Assembly: GCA_029378245.1 (NCBI GenBank)
Contig: JARKIF010000008.1
Span: forward strand, 2,539,830-2,603,829
Direction of reading: 5' to 3'
DNA length: 64,000 nucleotides
DNA from: Roridomyces roridus
Taxonomy: Eukaryota > Basidiomycota > Agaricomycetes > Agaricales > Mycenaceae
Position 1 is the first letter of the stretch, and each line of letters begins with the position of its first letter. Both the position numbers and the translations under genes were made by a program. The notes below the pieces were generated by a model. That model ran no database searches. It saw nothing but the letters and a program-made list of their open reading frames with translations, and was not told the origin of the DNA. Positions 1 through 10,060 of the stretch are shown one piece after another.

Positions 1-2
1 AG

Positions 3-1001
3 TTTCAGATATCGGCATCCGGTGCCTCTACCCCCACCCATATTCTGAGTCTGCCGGAGGAAATCACCTCGAAAATACTCATTCACTTCCTCCCCGGGTA
101 TGCGGAATTCCCCCGACTCTACGGGCGCGACTCACCCTCAATTTTCCTTCTCATTTGCACCCAATGGCGCGACGTGGCGTTGGCGACGCCAGAGTTGTGG
201 AACACCATCCAGGTCGACGGGCTGGTGCGAGGCATGGATCAACATCCGCTGCTCGAAGCGTGGCTCCAACGATCCGGAAATCGCCCCTTGTTCATGGACC
301 TCTTCCTACCAGAGATGACGTCCTCCCTCCCTCTCCTCGAGTCCGTCTTTCAGCATGCCTCACGCTGGCTCGAAGTCAAGATTACCTACCATCTCTTTGA
401 GGACATACCAGACTTGATGCCACTTCTGCACAAGTTGGAAATAGGATTCACCCGTCCTATTCCTGCTTCTGCGAAACCAAGAGTGGTGTTCGTCGAGGCA
501 CCGAACTTGAAGATCCTGAGCCTTGTCTCATTCGCCAATCCATCCACCCTCACCTTCCCCTGGTCCCAGCTCACCACACTCTCGGTGTGTCTCCGTGTGC
601 ACGAGGCGAATCATCTCCTCAGCTTGTGTGACACCGTCGCAGTTGAAAAATGTTGGTTCAAACTAATCAACGGACGAGGAGTGAACTCACTAGGATCGCG
701 TTGCAATCGCCCGATGCAGCGTTTAGTCCTCCGAGATCTCACATTGTTGTCGCATAACGACAACGGTGGGCACTACGACAACCTGGACCAGTTCTTCAGG
801 GCTCTCACACTTCCGGCGCTGGAGACCCTCGGCGTGGCTGAGGCTTTCCTGGGAACAGACCCTATTGCAGCCATCTCCGCCCTGCGCCCCGATGGCCATC
901 CTCGGAAATTGAATGTTCTCGAGGCATGGTGCGTACACGCTTCACCTCTCGAATACGAGGAGGCCTTTCCTGAAACGGAGGTGTGGGTCGAACGGTGGTG
1001 A
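3..1001 (+). CDS. F-box protein, 5' truncated by window edge
   Basis: The frame is open from base 3 to the TGA at 999-1001 (332 residues), with no obvious start inside the window, so the N-terminus lies upstream. An F-box-like segment appears at about residues 15-65: SLPEEITSKILIHFLP, then the WRDVALATPELW block. This is the usual layout of Agaricomycete F-box proteins, in which the F-box recruits Skp1 of an SCF ubiquitin ligase. The rest (about residues 70-332) is leucine-rich with irregular repeats, as expected for a substrate-binding LRR-like region. No introns are needed within the visible part. It is not closely similar to the F-box genes at 1.3, 34-40 and 58.7 kb, so it belongs to a different subfamily. 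The substrate is unknown. Confidence 0.7.
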   Translation, partial: FQISASGASTPTHILSLPEEITSKILIHFLPGYAEFPRLYGRDSPSIFLLICTQWRDVALATPELWNTIQVDGLVRGMDQHPLLEAWLQRSGNRPLFMDLFLPEMTSSLPLLESVFQHASRWLEVKITYHLFEDIPDLMPLLHKLEIGFTRPIPASAKPRVVFVEAPNLKILSLVSFANPSTLTFPWSQLTTLSVCLRVHEANHLLSLCDTVAVEKCWFKLINGRGVNSLGSRCNRPMQRLVLRDLTLLSHNDNGGHYDNLDQFFRALTLPALETLGVAEAFLGTDPIAAISALRPDGHPRKLNVLEAWCVHASPLEYEEAFPETEVWVERW

Positions 1002-1261
1002 TTAGGTACGTTTGCAATCACGCTGTGAGTGACGGTCGTATTGACTTTATTCGCAATCCTCCTAGTCTGTGTCTGTGTGTCATCCACATATTTCTCGTAG
1101 TCCTGAGATGCTGCCGAATGACCAGGGGCTTCTGTATGTTCCAGTTCAGTATCGCAGTCCAACTTCAGTGTAATGTTTTTTCACAAAAGAATCTAGTACT
1201 AAGGGACACTGCAAACAAATGTCTGAGTGGTCAGAGAGTACTCCTCACGTTATCACGACAC

Positions 1262-3740
1262 TCACCTGCATCTATATAGCGTCTCCAGACCGATACACCG
1301 CACAAGCCAAAATCCCATCCGCTCGCGGCCCCGGAAACCTCGCCCCCATATCCACTTCAAACTCCTCAAGCGAGACGCCCTCGGCCTCATATTTCGCAAA
1401 ACACTCGACCCGGCGCAAGCGCGGGAGTCGTTTAGCATAGAGCCTGGTGCCGAATAAAGCGAAAGGCTCCGTCGGCTGTGCGGGTTCGTCGGACAGCGCA
1501 CTCGAAGTGGGCTCCACGATGAACGATAGTTCCTCGAGCGCCGGAGTCTTTTCACCCAAGTTGACGAAGGAGCCGGCAAAGGCGAGAGCTTCCTCCCAGG
1601 ACGGTGCGATGATGTCGAGGGAGAGTTTCCGGAGGTTGGGGAGGAACGGGGGGTCGAGGGGATGCTGCATGCGATCGGTTTCGGACGGGATGAAACCCCA
1701 CGTCAAGACCAAGGATTCTAGACAGTCCAGAAACGAGGAGGCGTGTAGAAACTCCCCGCCGGCCTCGTCCAAAATTAGATTCATCTGCGTAAGATGACGG
1801 GTGGAGGGGCGGACAGTACTGCCGTTCATGAAGGTGTACATGAAGTTTCCGCAGCCAATAATGGTGAGATGGCGCAGACGCTGGACGTTGGGGTTGGGGA
1901 TGTGCAACGACAAGTCCCCATAGGAAACTCCGACGCAGATCAATGTCAATTGAGAGAAGGCGTGGACGGCGTAGTGGAGGAACGTAGAAGGAACCTCGTT
2001 AATGGAATCCAGATGCAAAGTCTGAATTGTCGGGAGTTGAACGAGGCGGAGGATGGATGAGCGTATGGCAGAGGAAATCTGCGCCCATGAGAAACCGTCG
2101 TCGTAGTTTCCTGTGAGCGCGAGGCTATTCAGCCCCCCGAGCAGATCCAACACGTCTAGATGCTCGCAATCGCGTACGTCTGACACGTTGATGGCCAGGT
2201 TGCGGACGTATTCGGTGAGATGTGGGGACTTGGTGAGGAGTACATGGAGCTGTCGGCAGGCCGAGTTTGTTGTCAATGAGACGGTTTGGAAGAGAAAGCG
2301 TTGAGAGGGGGCGACGAAACGCCTCGCAACCAGTGAAAGGGATTCGATAGTTTCGTAGTCGTCTGTGTGCTCGACGATTTCGTCCAGGAGTTCACAGGGA
2401 ACGAGGGCGAATGGCATGATGGACGTCGTAAGCAAGTTGTAAGAAGTTGGCCGTCGGCAAGGCTGGAAATCAAAAGTCAAACAGGCACAAAGCCCGTGAC
2501 TTGTTGTTGTCCAGAACCACTTCGTCTGTGATGGCCGACGTTGTACCATCCGTGTCGCTGTCCCGCACCGTCCCCATAGTGAACCTACACGCGCCTCTGG
2601 CATCTCCTTGGCATCTCGGCACCCTTCTCCTTGCCTTCTGAGTTCTCCTGCTTGTGGCTACTAGCCGGCTCAAAGTCGGCTCTTCAATCTTCTGCTATTG
2701 AATCCTGCACCACTTGTGTACTCCGATCAGTAGGAAGCCATGTACATGCACTACACCAAGAGCACTGAAGCCCTGAATGCGAGCACTCACCGGTACATAA
2801 TAAGACTAACATGCTACACCTGCCTCCAAATAACCCGCCAATACAGATTTCCGAACTGAATCCGAGCTGGCGTCTGCCTGTATCAGGCCAAGTTTGTCCT
2901 GCCAAAGGCTTTTTCAGCATTCCCTGCAAACTCTCTCTGGACGGCGTTCTACTCCGTAAACTATCCACACCTCTCAAGCCTCTCATCTGGTGGGCTCCAG
3001 ACTCTAATCAAGGAAAAGGCCTCCGCGCCTGCCCGTACTCCTACATAGAACCGCCCGACCCGACTCGCACGTGGGTTTTCCCGGTATCTTGACTTGAATC
3101 CGATAAGATGGACGTCCTTTCTAGTCCTACATTTCAAGAAGTCGACCACGTGCGTGACTCATTCATCTCATCGTTCCGGTACCTATCGACTTGGGTTTCA
3201 AAATACCTATTTGATTCATTCAATACCTGGTTCGTGAACAGTACCCTTGTTCAGACGAACCGAGCTGAGTCGTTTCATCCTAGTCGCGGACGCCAAAGCT
3301 TTAATACAATCATAGCTTGCCCTTGACTTGATTTCTCCTCGCTGCGTCCGAATCCCTCGGTTTCGGCCGGTCTCTTTCGGTATCGCTTCCCATACTCATG
3401 CGTTACTTGCCATGGACATTCCTGTCAAGCTCGCATAAACTCGAACGACTCGGGGCGCTCATATCAGAGTCGGATTCGACTACTTATCAGATATCATAAA
3501 TCACCGCAGAAATCCACCATCGCGGGATTCACCGTGAACAACGGACGCGACTTGAACGGCCCCGGCCACTATCATCCGAATGCTGAAAATATCCACTAGT
3601 GTAACAGTGTTCTGTCATGCCCATGATGTATGCAATTTTCTTGTCCGCAGTCGTTGGAATGTTACATTTGACAAGACGTTTGCAGCTCCGCCGCTTAACT
3701 GAATCGTGGCCTGGATGCCTGGTATACGACGCACGCGGAT
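1262..3740. repeat. Left arm of ~2.5 kb inverted segmental duplication
   Basis: This stretch matches 57180-59829 in reverse complement. It covers the F-box gene and about 1.3 kb of its upstream region. Recognisable shared non-coding blocks include the stretch around 3098-3240 (paired with about 57890-58030), the block near 3490-3530 (paired with about 57390-57430) and the block near 3630-3660 (paired with about 57250-57290). Similarity is very high in the F-box gene and lower upstream, with small indels. Bases 2418-3740 hold no gene that I can support; short ORFs there occur in both arms but shift frame, so they look non-coding. Confidence 0.8.
1272..2417 (-). CDS. F-box/LRR-like protein, left copy of an inverted pair
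   Basis: Single-exon gene of 381 residues. The start at 2417 (MPFALVPCELLDEIVEH) was chosen because the near-identical gene at 58674-59819 starts at the same residue, and the frame upstream reads through what looks like 5' UTR. The N-terminal F-box-like segment is about residues 5-50 (ELLDEIVEHTDDYETIESLS, then VARRFVAPSQRFLFQTV); the rest is leucine-rich. Family role: Skp1-binding adaptor of an SCF E3 ligase; the target is unknown. The copies differ by scattered substitutions (for example VPCELL versus IPSELM) and both are open, so both may be expressed. The 5' flank is also duplicated. Confidence 0.75.
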   Translation of the reverse strand: MPFALVPCELLDEIVEHTDDYETIESLSLVARRFVAPSQRFLFQTVSLTTNSACRQLHVLLTKSPHLTEYVRNLAINVSDVRDCEHLDVLDLLGGLNSLALTGNYDDGFSWAQISSAIRSSILRLVQLPTIQTLHLDSINEVPSTFLHYAVHAFSQLTLICVGVSYGDLSLHIPNPNVQRLRHLTIIGCGNFMYTFMNGSTVRPSTRHLTQMNLILDEAGGEFLHASSFLDCLESLVLTWGFIPSETDRMQHPLDPPFLPNLRKLSLDIIAPSWEEALAFAGSFVNLGEKTPALEELSFIVEPTSSALSDEPAQPTEPFALFGTRLYAKRLPRLRRVECFAKYEAEGVSLEEFEVDMGARFPGPRADGILACAVYRSGDAI

Positions 3741-4031
3741 CGGAGTGGGATTCACAAAATTATCCGTCGGCGGATACAATGGTTGGTGTGGTGGGCAAAC
3801 GGTTCGTGTCTACGAGTTGAAAGAGGTACATTTCATGCCAAGAATACCAAGACGCTGAAGCATGAGACCAACAGATCGTTCCCTAGTACCTCAACGACCG
3901 TCTTATAATGTGCGTCAGAATAGCTGCTTGGTTGAAAGACGAGGGTCAAGAAACGGGACAAGAATCCATATGCCGGGCGAGCTCTTCAATCTGTTGGAAC
4001 TGTGAATGCAGGTCCAAGAAAGGAACGAAAT
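3741..4031. other. Intergenic, nothing recognised
   Basis: Sequence between the left duplication arm and the F-box pseudogene. I see no coding signal or structured element here. Confidence 0.4.
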
Positions 4032-5417
4032 TCATACCATGCTGCCATAAATGTTGTTGCTATACCACGTCGGTCCCTCCATGTAAAGCTCGAGCCCTTC
4101 GGAGAGAAGATCACGCAACTGCATCAGCGCATCGTCAACGATTGATCCTTTGGGAATACGGCGCGGATCTGCATTGTATCTGGCGAGTGCAGATGCTTCG
4201 CAAAAGGTTATTCCGAATGACTTGAGTGTTGCTAGACCCTCTGGAACTTGCGCAGGCGTAGCACGCGACGCAAGCATGCCGACAAGCAAAGTCATGTCGA
4301 CTGCAACATCACACTCATCGATCAACAAATCTTCGAGAGATGGGAGAATGATTTGATTCTCCAAGTCGATCGTCAGCAGGGCAAGCAGACTATCCAGACT
4401 ATCTTTCACGCTGAAGGTGCCAAAAAAGTGCAGTTGCTGAATGCACTCCAAAGGAGCGCTCTCCAGGAACTCTTGAGCAAAGTCTCCATGACCTCCGATT
4501 CATCGTTTCCTCCGAGGAAAAAGGAGAGGTCCTGCAAAACGGGGAGGACGAGGTATTGGAGTATCTTGAAGCTGTACGCCTCGTCCAGACTGAACTTGTG
4601 CAGGCGAGGGAGCGTAACGGGGGACGGAAACGGACGGGCGAGAACCCAGGTGGTGGGAGGCGATATGTAGATCCTCTAGGTTCGGAGTGCACATAATGAT
4701 CTCCAAACACGTGTAAAGATACGCGTAGATGACAAGTTTTGTCAGCTGCGCCCAGGGTAATGCAGTTTGCCAGTTTTCAAATGAAAGACCAGCCAGATAC
4801 ACTTGCCGAAGGCATGGCGCGTGATGCAATACAGGGATGGGAGTCGTTTCGTCGCCATATGCCTCGAAACGGAAGGTTTCAAGGCGAGTAAATGGACCCG
4901 GTAGTTGTACTGACGGAGGGGGGTTTCCCAATCGCAAGTCGAGAATCTCGCATCGTGAGAAGTACTGGGAGAATATCTTGAAAAACTGTGCGTGATGGCG
5001 AGGTAGGGAAACGTGTAGATCGAATGGGAAGCTGCCGGTACGAGGAAGCCATAATGGAACGAAACGCACTGTGTGAATGAATCAGTTACCAATGTATGAA
5101 ACGATCAGGCAAAGACGTTTACTGGAATGACGCTGAAAGTGAATCCAAAGTTGTGGAGTGGAAATCGCTACATCGCGCCAAGACGGACAGACCCAGGTCA
5201 GAGGCATCGGATTCCGGATTGGATCGGCCTCGACGTATTGGATGAAAATCTCCGCCGTGAGTTCGCTGGGGAGGGAGAGGATGGGATAAACGAGGGCTTT
5301 CAGATCTTCTTCGACCGTCTCCTGCTCGTCGCGCAGCACGGCAATTTGAGCCTCGAGGACGTGGATCTGATCAGCGATTTCCACGAGACGAGCACGTAGT
5401 CTGAGACCGTGGGACAT
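4032..5417 (-). pseudogene. F-box/LRR-like gene with frame disruptions
   Basis: Exon 1 (5417-5123) encodes a predicted coiled-coil-like start (LVEIADQIHVLEAQIAVLRD) followed by an F-box block (LSLPSELTAEIFIQYVE, then WVCPSWRDVAISTPQLWIHF), the standard arrangement of a large Agaricomycete F-box family. A 54-nt intron (5122-5069) joins it to an LRR-like region that stays open to about 4655. From there the homologous-looking protein changes frame near 4640-4660 (into a frame reading VTLPRLHKFSLDEAYSF) and again near 4460-4475, before an intact C-terminal part ends at 4032. No plausible introns explain either change. It is therefore probably a pseudogene, though two sequencing indels would look the same. 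Confidence 0.6.
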
Positions 5418-6525
5418 CCTGTCTCACTGATGGACGGTGGATGAAGAGTTTTGGAGAATAGCCCGCCTCAGCGCCGGTGGCTGCTCGGCCACAAGGAACG
5501 AGAGGAGATGGAAGCGAAAGACAAGCGACGAAGTGATGGCCGGACGGATCAAACGCGTCGCGATGCGCAAAACTCGGGTACTCCAGCAACACTCCAGCAA
5601 CACGTACTGGGAGCGAGGCGGTCGCCTTGGAATATCATGGTGTAATTCGATCTTGAAAACTACTCTGCCTTCCTTGCCCTTGTCCTACTCCTCTCCAGGA
5701 ATCTGGGCCGACCACATTCGAAAAGACATAAGTAGACAGCTCCCGGAATGAAACCCCAAAGAAAAAAATAGCGCCCTTGACCCATGGATGCACGAGCACG
5801 GCGCTGATCGTTGCAAAGTCCTGGTCATGTCTGCTTCCGGAACTTGTTGAATACAGATAGGAAACGTCCGCAATATTAATCCCTGGGCGCCCACCGTAAC
5901 ACGGATCCTTCGGCTCGAAACACATGGCTTCCCGTCGCTGAAGGTGAAAGCAGCAACGTTCGACGAACGGGAATGTCACTGTCAAAAATTGGCTTCTTAG
6001 CGCAAGATCCGGCGTAGATTTCGGAGCGCGGAATGGTCCGATCCCTTCGCCGTGGGTCGACTGGTCGACTCAATAGAGAACTGACATAACTTGAATTAGA
6101 AAGACTCGAGTCCAGACTCTGGCCGTCTTGAGCCCGTGACATGTGAAGATGAACAAACTGCAAGCGGCAAGCCGAGAAATCTGAATACATTGAATGCAAA
6201 AGACAAGACAAGTGGAGCCGCCGTCCATAGAGTTGCTTCCGTTGTGGGCGGATTGAGAAGAGATAATCGAGATAACCAATAGAGCGGATGTTGGTCGGTG
6301 CGCCAGTTGGGCCGACAGTTGTTAGACCCTAGGGGGAAGTCTTAGTTGAACTGTGAACAGGGCAAAGGCAGATTGTGGCTGGGAAAATCGGGTTAGTTAG
6401 AGTGGTTCCTTATAGAAGAAGAAACGGCTCAATCAGCAGCCTGGTGTATTGGCCACGGACCCATGATAGATGCTGGATTCAATAAAAAGGGTATGTAGAT
6501 GAATAGGAAAATAAATGCGAAATCG
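5418..6525. other. Intergenic; one doubtful minus-strand ORF
   Basis: About 1.1 kb between the F-box pseudogene and the oxygenase. A 116-codon minus-strand ORF at 5635-5985 has a short hydrophobic stretch near its middle (KGAIFFFGVSFREL), but I recognise no family and see no supporting exon structure. I do not call a gene. Confidence 0.35.
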
Positions 6526-7321
6526 TTACGACTCCTCCACAGGAACAGGCTCTCCGACGCGCTCGTAGAGAATGTCTGAGCGGACAGTGCACTTGACGCC
6601 GCCAGTTACCTTTCCCGGACATGAATGATGGAGTCGTCGAGTGAAAGGAAACACACACCTCTTCGCCCGTATGCAACAACTCTGCATGTTGAAACACCAA
6701 AACCCGACCAGGAATTGACTCGACATCCGCATACGCCTTCTTATCCGTCCGTCTCTTGAACCTCGTCGAGCCTCCCTGGGGAGGGAGGAAACTCGCCTCG
6801 GAACCAGACGCATCGGAGGGCAGGTAGAACTGAACCGTGTAGAACGTCCGCTGGCCCGTCTCTTGGTCCTCATACCGCCCGTCCACATGCTCGCGGAAAA
6901 ATCCACCCAGCGGATATCGCAAGAATCGCAGCCGCTCGTTCATCCGGACCATCCTCCACTTCTGCACCGCCTTGGTCATTCCGGGCAGGTACGTCGTCTG
7001 CTCAATCTCTTCGATATCCTTCAAATGCGGCCGGATCTTGGAGAAGATGCGCTCGGAGAGCTCGAATGAGTCGTAGAGAATGCGCTCGCCGTTTCGGTAT
7101 GCTGTGTCGGTGTATGCGTGGGCGCCGGCATTCACTTGGGCGACTTCCCAGGGAGAAAAGGACTCTGCTGCCCCAAGGATGGCTGTGAGTTCTTCTTGGG
7201 TGAAGAGGTCGTCGAGGACGACTGCGTAGCATCCGTTGTATTCCGACAAGCCGGCAGCGTCAAAGTCGACAGGTCCAGCAGAGACGAAATGGGAGTTGGG
7301 AGGGATCTGATTCCGAATCAT
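6526..7321 (-). CDS. 2-oxoglutarate/Fe(II)-dependent oxygenase (prolyl-4-hydroxylase-like)
   Basis: Two exons, 7321-6659 and 6609-6526, separated by a 49-nt intron (6658-6610, gtgtgt...ag), give a 248-residue protein. The double-stranded beta-helix signature is visible: H145 and D147 in FFREHVDGRYED form the HxD pair, H217 in VLVFQHAELLHTGEE is the distal histidine, and after the splice the run TGGVKCTVRSDILY supplies the basic residue that binds 2-oxoglutarate. Without the splice the protein would lose that last motif, which supports the intron. Family knowledge: such enzymes hydroxylate proteins or small molecules using Fe(II), O2 and 2-oxoglutarate. There is no signal peptide, so it is probably cytosolic or nuclear. 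The substrate is unknown. It sits alone between an F-box pseudogene and the metallothionein pair. Confidence 0.8.
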
Positions 7322-8500
7322 AAGAGGGTTTCAGTCTAGATACATGAGCGACGTACCATGTAGCAGAGTAGCTTGGAGAGCATTGCGGGCAAGTGTAGAG
7401 TAGCGCCGAGTCAGCGTGGCGCGGCTGTGTTTACAAACGGCGAAGCGAGGCTGTGCGCCTTATGTCCAGTCGAGTATGGTTCCTAATGGATCGCAGGCGG
7501 GAGCACAGGAAAAAGAAATGAACTGGAGCGAAACGGCGGGGACGAGATGATGGGAGAAGACAACAAGGGGCTGTTTGTGCATATTGATGATCCATGCCAC
7601 ACAGCCGAATGATCTCATCATTGCCACTGCTTCGGCTTCAGAAACATTCACTCAAGTCTGGTTGGAATGTCGAGAACAAGACCAGGTGCAGTGGTCGGCA
7701 GTGCAAAGATGTTCAAGTCATCAATCAAGATGCAATACTGTGCCAGGCGGCTGATGAACTCGCTGATGCGCATCATCTTCTGTTCGGCATTGCCTCATGA
7801 TCATCCAATGGTCTAGCAACGGAATACTATTGTCCATGGATCAATTCAAAGCAAATTGAGGGTTTAGAGTCGTTCGATTTTAGAACACTGTACTTATTCT
7901 CGTTGGAGGTCAAGCAGGAAAATTTACATCAGGGTTGCCCATATTCCCCGTCGCGAGTCGCGGATCGGGAAATCCGAAAACAAGACCTATGCCCACATGG
8001 CTCGCATCCTTCACGACCAGGGCGGAGAGACGATCGGCGACCTGGCACTTGCCATTAAACTGAATTTCAAATGCATACAGAGTTGAACCGATTCACCATG
8101 CAACCAATCGATTATGGGAGCCGTCTCTTGACCTTCTCGAAAATTTCAGTCAACGGTTAACGTTTGAAGAACGACGGCCAAGACGATTAGCAAAATACAG
8201 AGAATCCAACAGGTCTATTACACCGTGATTCTGAATTCAGCTGGTTGGTGTCGATCGGTGAGTGCGATCAGCGCGGGTACAGCCACTGATGGTGTCCATC
8301 TTATCTCCCAATCATCAGAGACTTGTCAGAGACGTCCTTTTTTTTTGCCCCTAGTCACACAAGCTTCTGGATCTTTCTTTGCCCACGCTCTCCAATGACT
8401 CGACTTTCTCATTACCGCCGTGTTGAATAAGTCATGGAATCGAGTGGAAACGCATGAGTCATCCGCATCACCGAGCATGAATCATCGATGATCACGCGAC
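7322..8500. other. Intergenic, with a possible gene remnant
   Basis: No supportable gene. A short stretch near 7960-8060 reads in one plus-strand frame as a charged, protein-like segment (KTYAHMARILHDQGGETI) but is too short and isolated to call. Bases 8340-8500 form the distal metallothionein promoter; TGAGTCAT, an AP-1-like octamer, lies at 8455-8462. Confidence 0.4.
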
Positions 8501-8548
8501 TGCGCGATTTTCTGGAGAGCGCCAAGAGCATGCGCGATTTTTTGGAGA
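8501..8548 (+). promoter_or_regulatory. Direct 18-bp repeat upstream of metallothionein 1
   Basis: Two copies of TGCGCGATTTTYTGGAGA lie at 8501-8518 and 8531-8548, 30 bp apart (about three helical turns), 47 bp before the TATA box. They differ at one base. Position and pairing suggest binding sites for an activator, plausibly metal- or stress-responsive; that role is inference. I do not see them upstream of the second metallothionein. Confidence 0.5.
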
Positions 8549-8594
8549 ACCCTCGGATCATCGGCTTGATGTGTCGGGTGCAGTGCCTGCTCGG

Positions 8595-8601
8595 TATATA
8601 A
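8595..8601 (+). promoter_or_regulatory. TATA box of metallothionein 1
   Basis: TATATAA lies 63 bp before the start codon, the same arrangement as in the second copy (TATATAA at 9414-9420). Confidence 0.65.
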
Positions 8602-8663
8602 GGACCGCTCCAAGGTCGTTATCCATTCATCAGCTACCCACCAATCCACCTAATCTACCAAAG

Positions 8664-8868
8664 ATGTTCACTGTGCGTGGCTCTCCTCCTCCCCATCGTG
8701 CCTGTCACTGACACCCTATGCAGACCACCCAGACCCCCGTCTCCCAGGCCAACTGCGGCAGCTCCAGCTGTGGCTGCGGTGCTTCGTGCGCGTGCAAGCC
8801 CGGTGAGTACTAGTCTCTCATAAGGAGACGCTATACCCATTCTTCGTATAGGCGAGTGCAAGTGCTAA
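8664..8868 (+). CDS. Metallothionein (34 residues), copy 1
   Basis: Three exons: 8664-8672, 8724-8802 and 8852-8868, with introns 8673-8723 (gtgcgt...cag) and 8803-8851 (gtgagt...tag). The 34-residue product starts MFTTTQTPVSQANCG and carries seven cysteines at positions 14, 19, 21, 25, 27, 32 and 34, giving C-x4-C-x-C-x3-C-x-C-x4-C-x-C, with the ending KPGECKC. There are no aromatic residues beyond the Phe at position 2. This is the pattern of small basidiomycete metallothioneins that bind Cu(I), Zn or Cd as thiolate clusters in the cytosol. The gene is too short and too spliced to appear as an open reading frame. A strong TATA box and paired upstream repeats fit an inducible promoter. Confidence 0.88.
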
Positions 8869-9413
8869 ACGATGGCCAGCCAGCCCTTGACTAAATCATG
8901 TACTACTTGAATAACGTCGGAGTGTACTTTGTTTTTGGCGCTCATGAATCGAATTACTTGTACTGTGCTTACTTTGTGACGGCAACCTTTTCTCTCGCCT
9001 TGTATTAATTTAACCCTGTTCTCGAGCCGCAGCCCACATGCACGGAACGAGAGAAGACGAAACGCTCGGGAGTTGCTCACCTTCGTGAGACCGGCCGCCT
9101 GTGAACAGCTGCAATTACAAACTCTCAGCTCCCGGTCCCGGTGCCCCACAGGGGCCACTTCACTCCAATCGTTCGCCTAAAGCGCTAGCCCCTATAATCG
9201 CTCCCTTTAAGTCAGTGTCGAATCCGTCACGTCCTTGCCGTGTCCAGAAAATCAGAATCCAATCAGAACTTTCATGTATCCAAATTCTCGAGCGCCCCCA
9301 CGTCAAGTGGGGCGCCTAGGCCCTAAAGCATGTGCCTGACTCTTTGTAGAAGTTGGGACCCTGGAAAACCTGCGATTCATCTGCCGGCTGTACGTATGTG
9401 GTACCTGCTCGGG

Positions 9414-9420
9414 TATATAA
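9414..9420 (+). promoter_or_regulatory. TATA box of metallothionein 2
   Basis: TATATAA lies 50 bp before the start codon at 9470, in a context (CTCGGGTATATAA) very like the first copy's CTCGGTATATAA. Confidence 0.65.
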
Positions 9421-9469
9421 ACCCCGGGCCTGCACCCTCAGGCCTCAATCCTCCACCCAAACCTACTTC

Positions 9470-9733
9470 ATGTTCACTGTTCGTCGTTCTCCCCTCATCG
9501 TTTCTTCCCCTCCTGATCGTTGTGTGCAGACCACCCAGACCCCCGTCTCCCAGGCCAACTGCGGCAACTCCGGCTGCGGCTGCGGCGCTACGTATGTCAT
9601 ATCTCTTCCACTTACTCGACATGGACTCATGCGTATCTTTATTGAGATGTGGTTGCAAGCCTGGCGAGTACTAAACGACGCTATCGCAGTTTAAACTGAT
9701 TCTTTTTATGTTATAGGCGAGTGCAAGTGCTAA
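9470..9733 (+). CDS. Metallothionein (34 residues), copy 2, with extra intron
   Basis: Four exons: 9470-9478, 9530-9591, 9647-9663 and 9717-9733. The product is again 34 residues with the same seven cysteine positions as copy 1, starting MFTTTQTPVSQANCGNSGCG and ending KPGECKC; it has five substitutions or fewer. Introns 1 and 3 match those of copy 1 in position, but the last donor is GC instead of GT (gcgagt...tag, 9664-9716). An additional 55-nt intron (9592-9646, gtatgt...gag) interrupts the ATC-Gly region; it must be removed to restore the cysteine pattern, because read-through shifts the frame. The acceptor TTGAG is weak. Correct protein therefore depends on two unusual splice events, so the gene may be weaker than copy 1 or on the way to a pseudogene. 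Confidence 0.75.
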
Positions 9734-10060
9734 ACGATAGCCAACCCTCCAATAAATCATGTACATACTTGAATAACGTCGGAGTGTATGATAGATTTCT
9801 TGTTGGCGGTGAATCGAATTGGTTGTTTCCGGCAATCAAACGCGGGCGGGCGGCTGCCAATGCCACCACGCTTGTCCAGAACGTCCATCATCTCTTGCTC
9901 TCAAACGTGTCCAGTTCTCAACCCGCGGCCGACATGCACGGAACGAAATTGAACACAACGAGCAGCGCTCCGCATGCGACTAGTACTCCTTGTCACTTGT
10001 GTCGGGTCTGAGCGCTGAGCCCGCGGCCGCCTATGCACAGCAACTTCCGAGAGCTCTGGA

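Larger units (their letters stand above)
8580..10060 (+). repeat. Tandem duplication carrying the two metallothionein genes
   Basis: The two units run from about 8580-9110 and about 9400-10060. Besides the genes, the 3' flanks match: both have a block reading ACTTGAATAACGTCGGAGTG (about 8908 and 9768), then GTGAATCGAATT-like text, then ACATGCACGGAACGA (about 9036 and 9933) and GGCCGCCT near the end. The units differ by many small indels, so the duplication is not recent. Confidence 0.75.
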
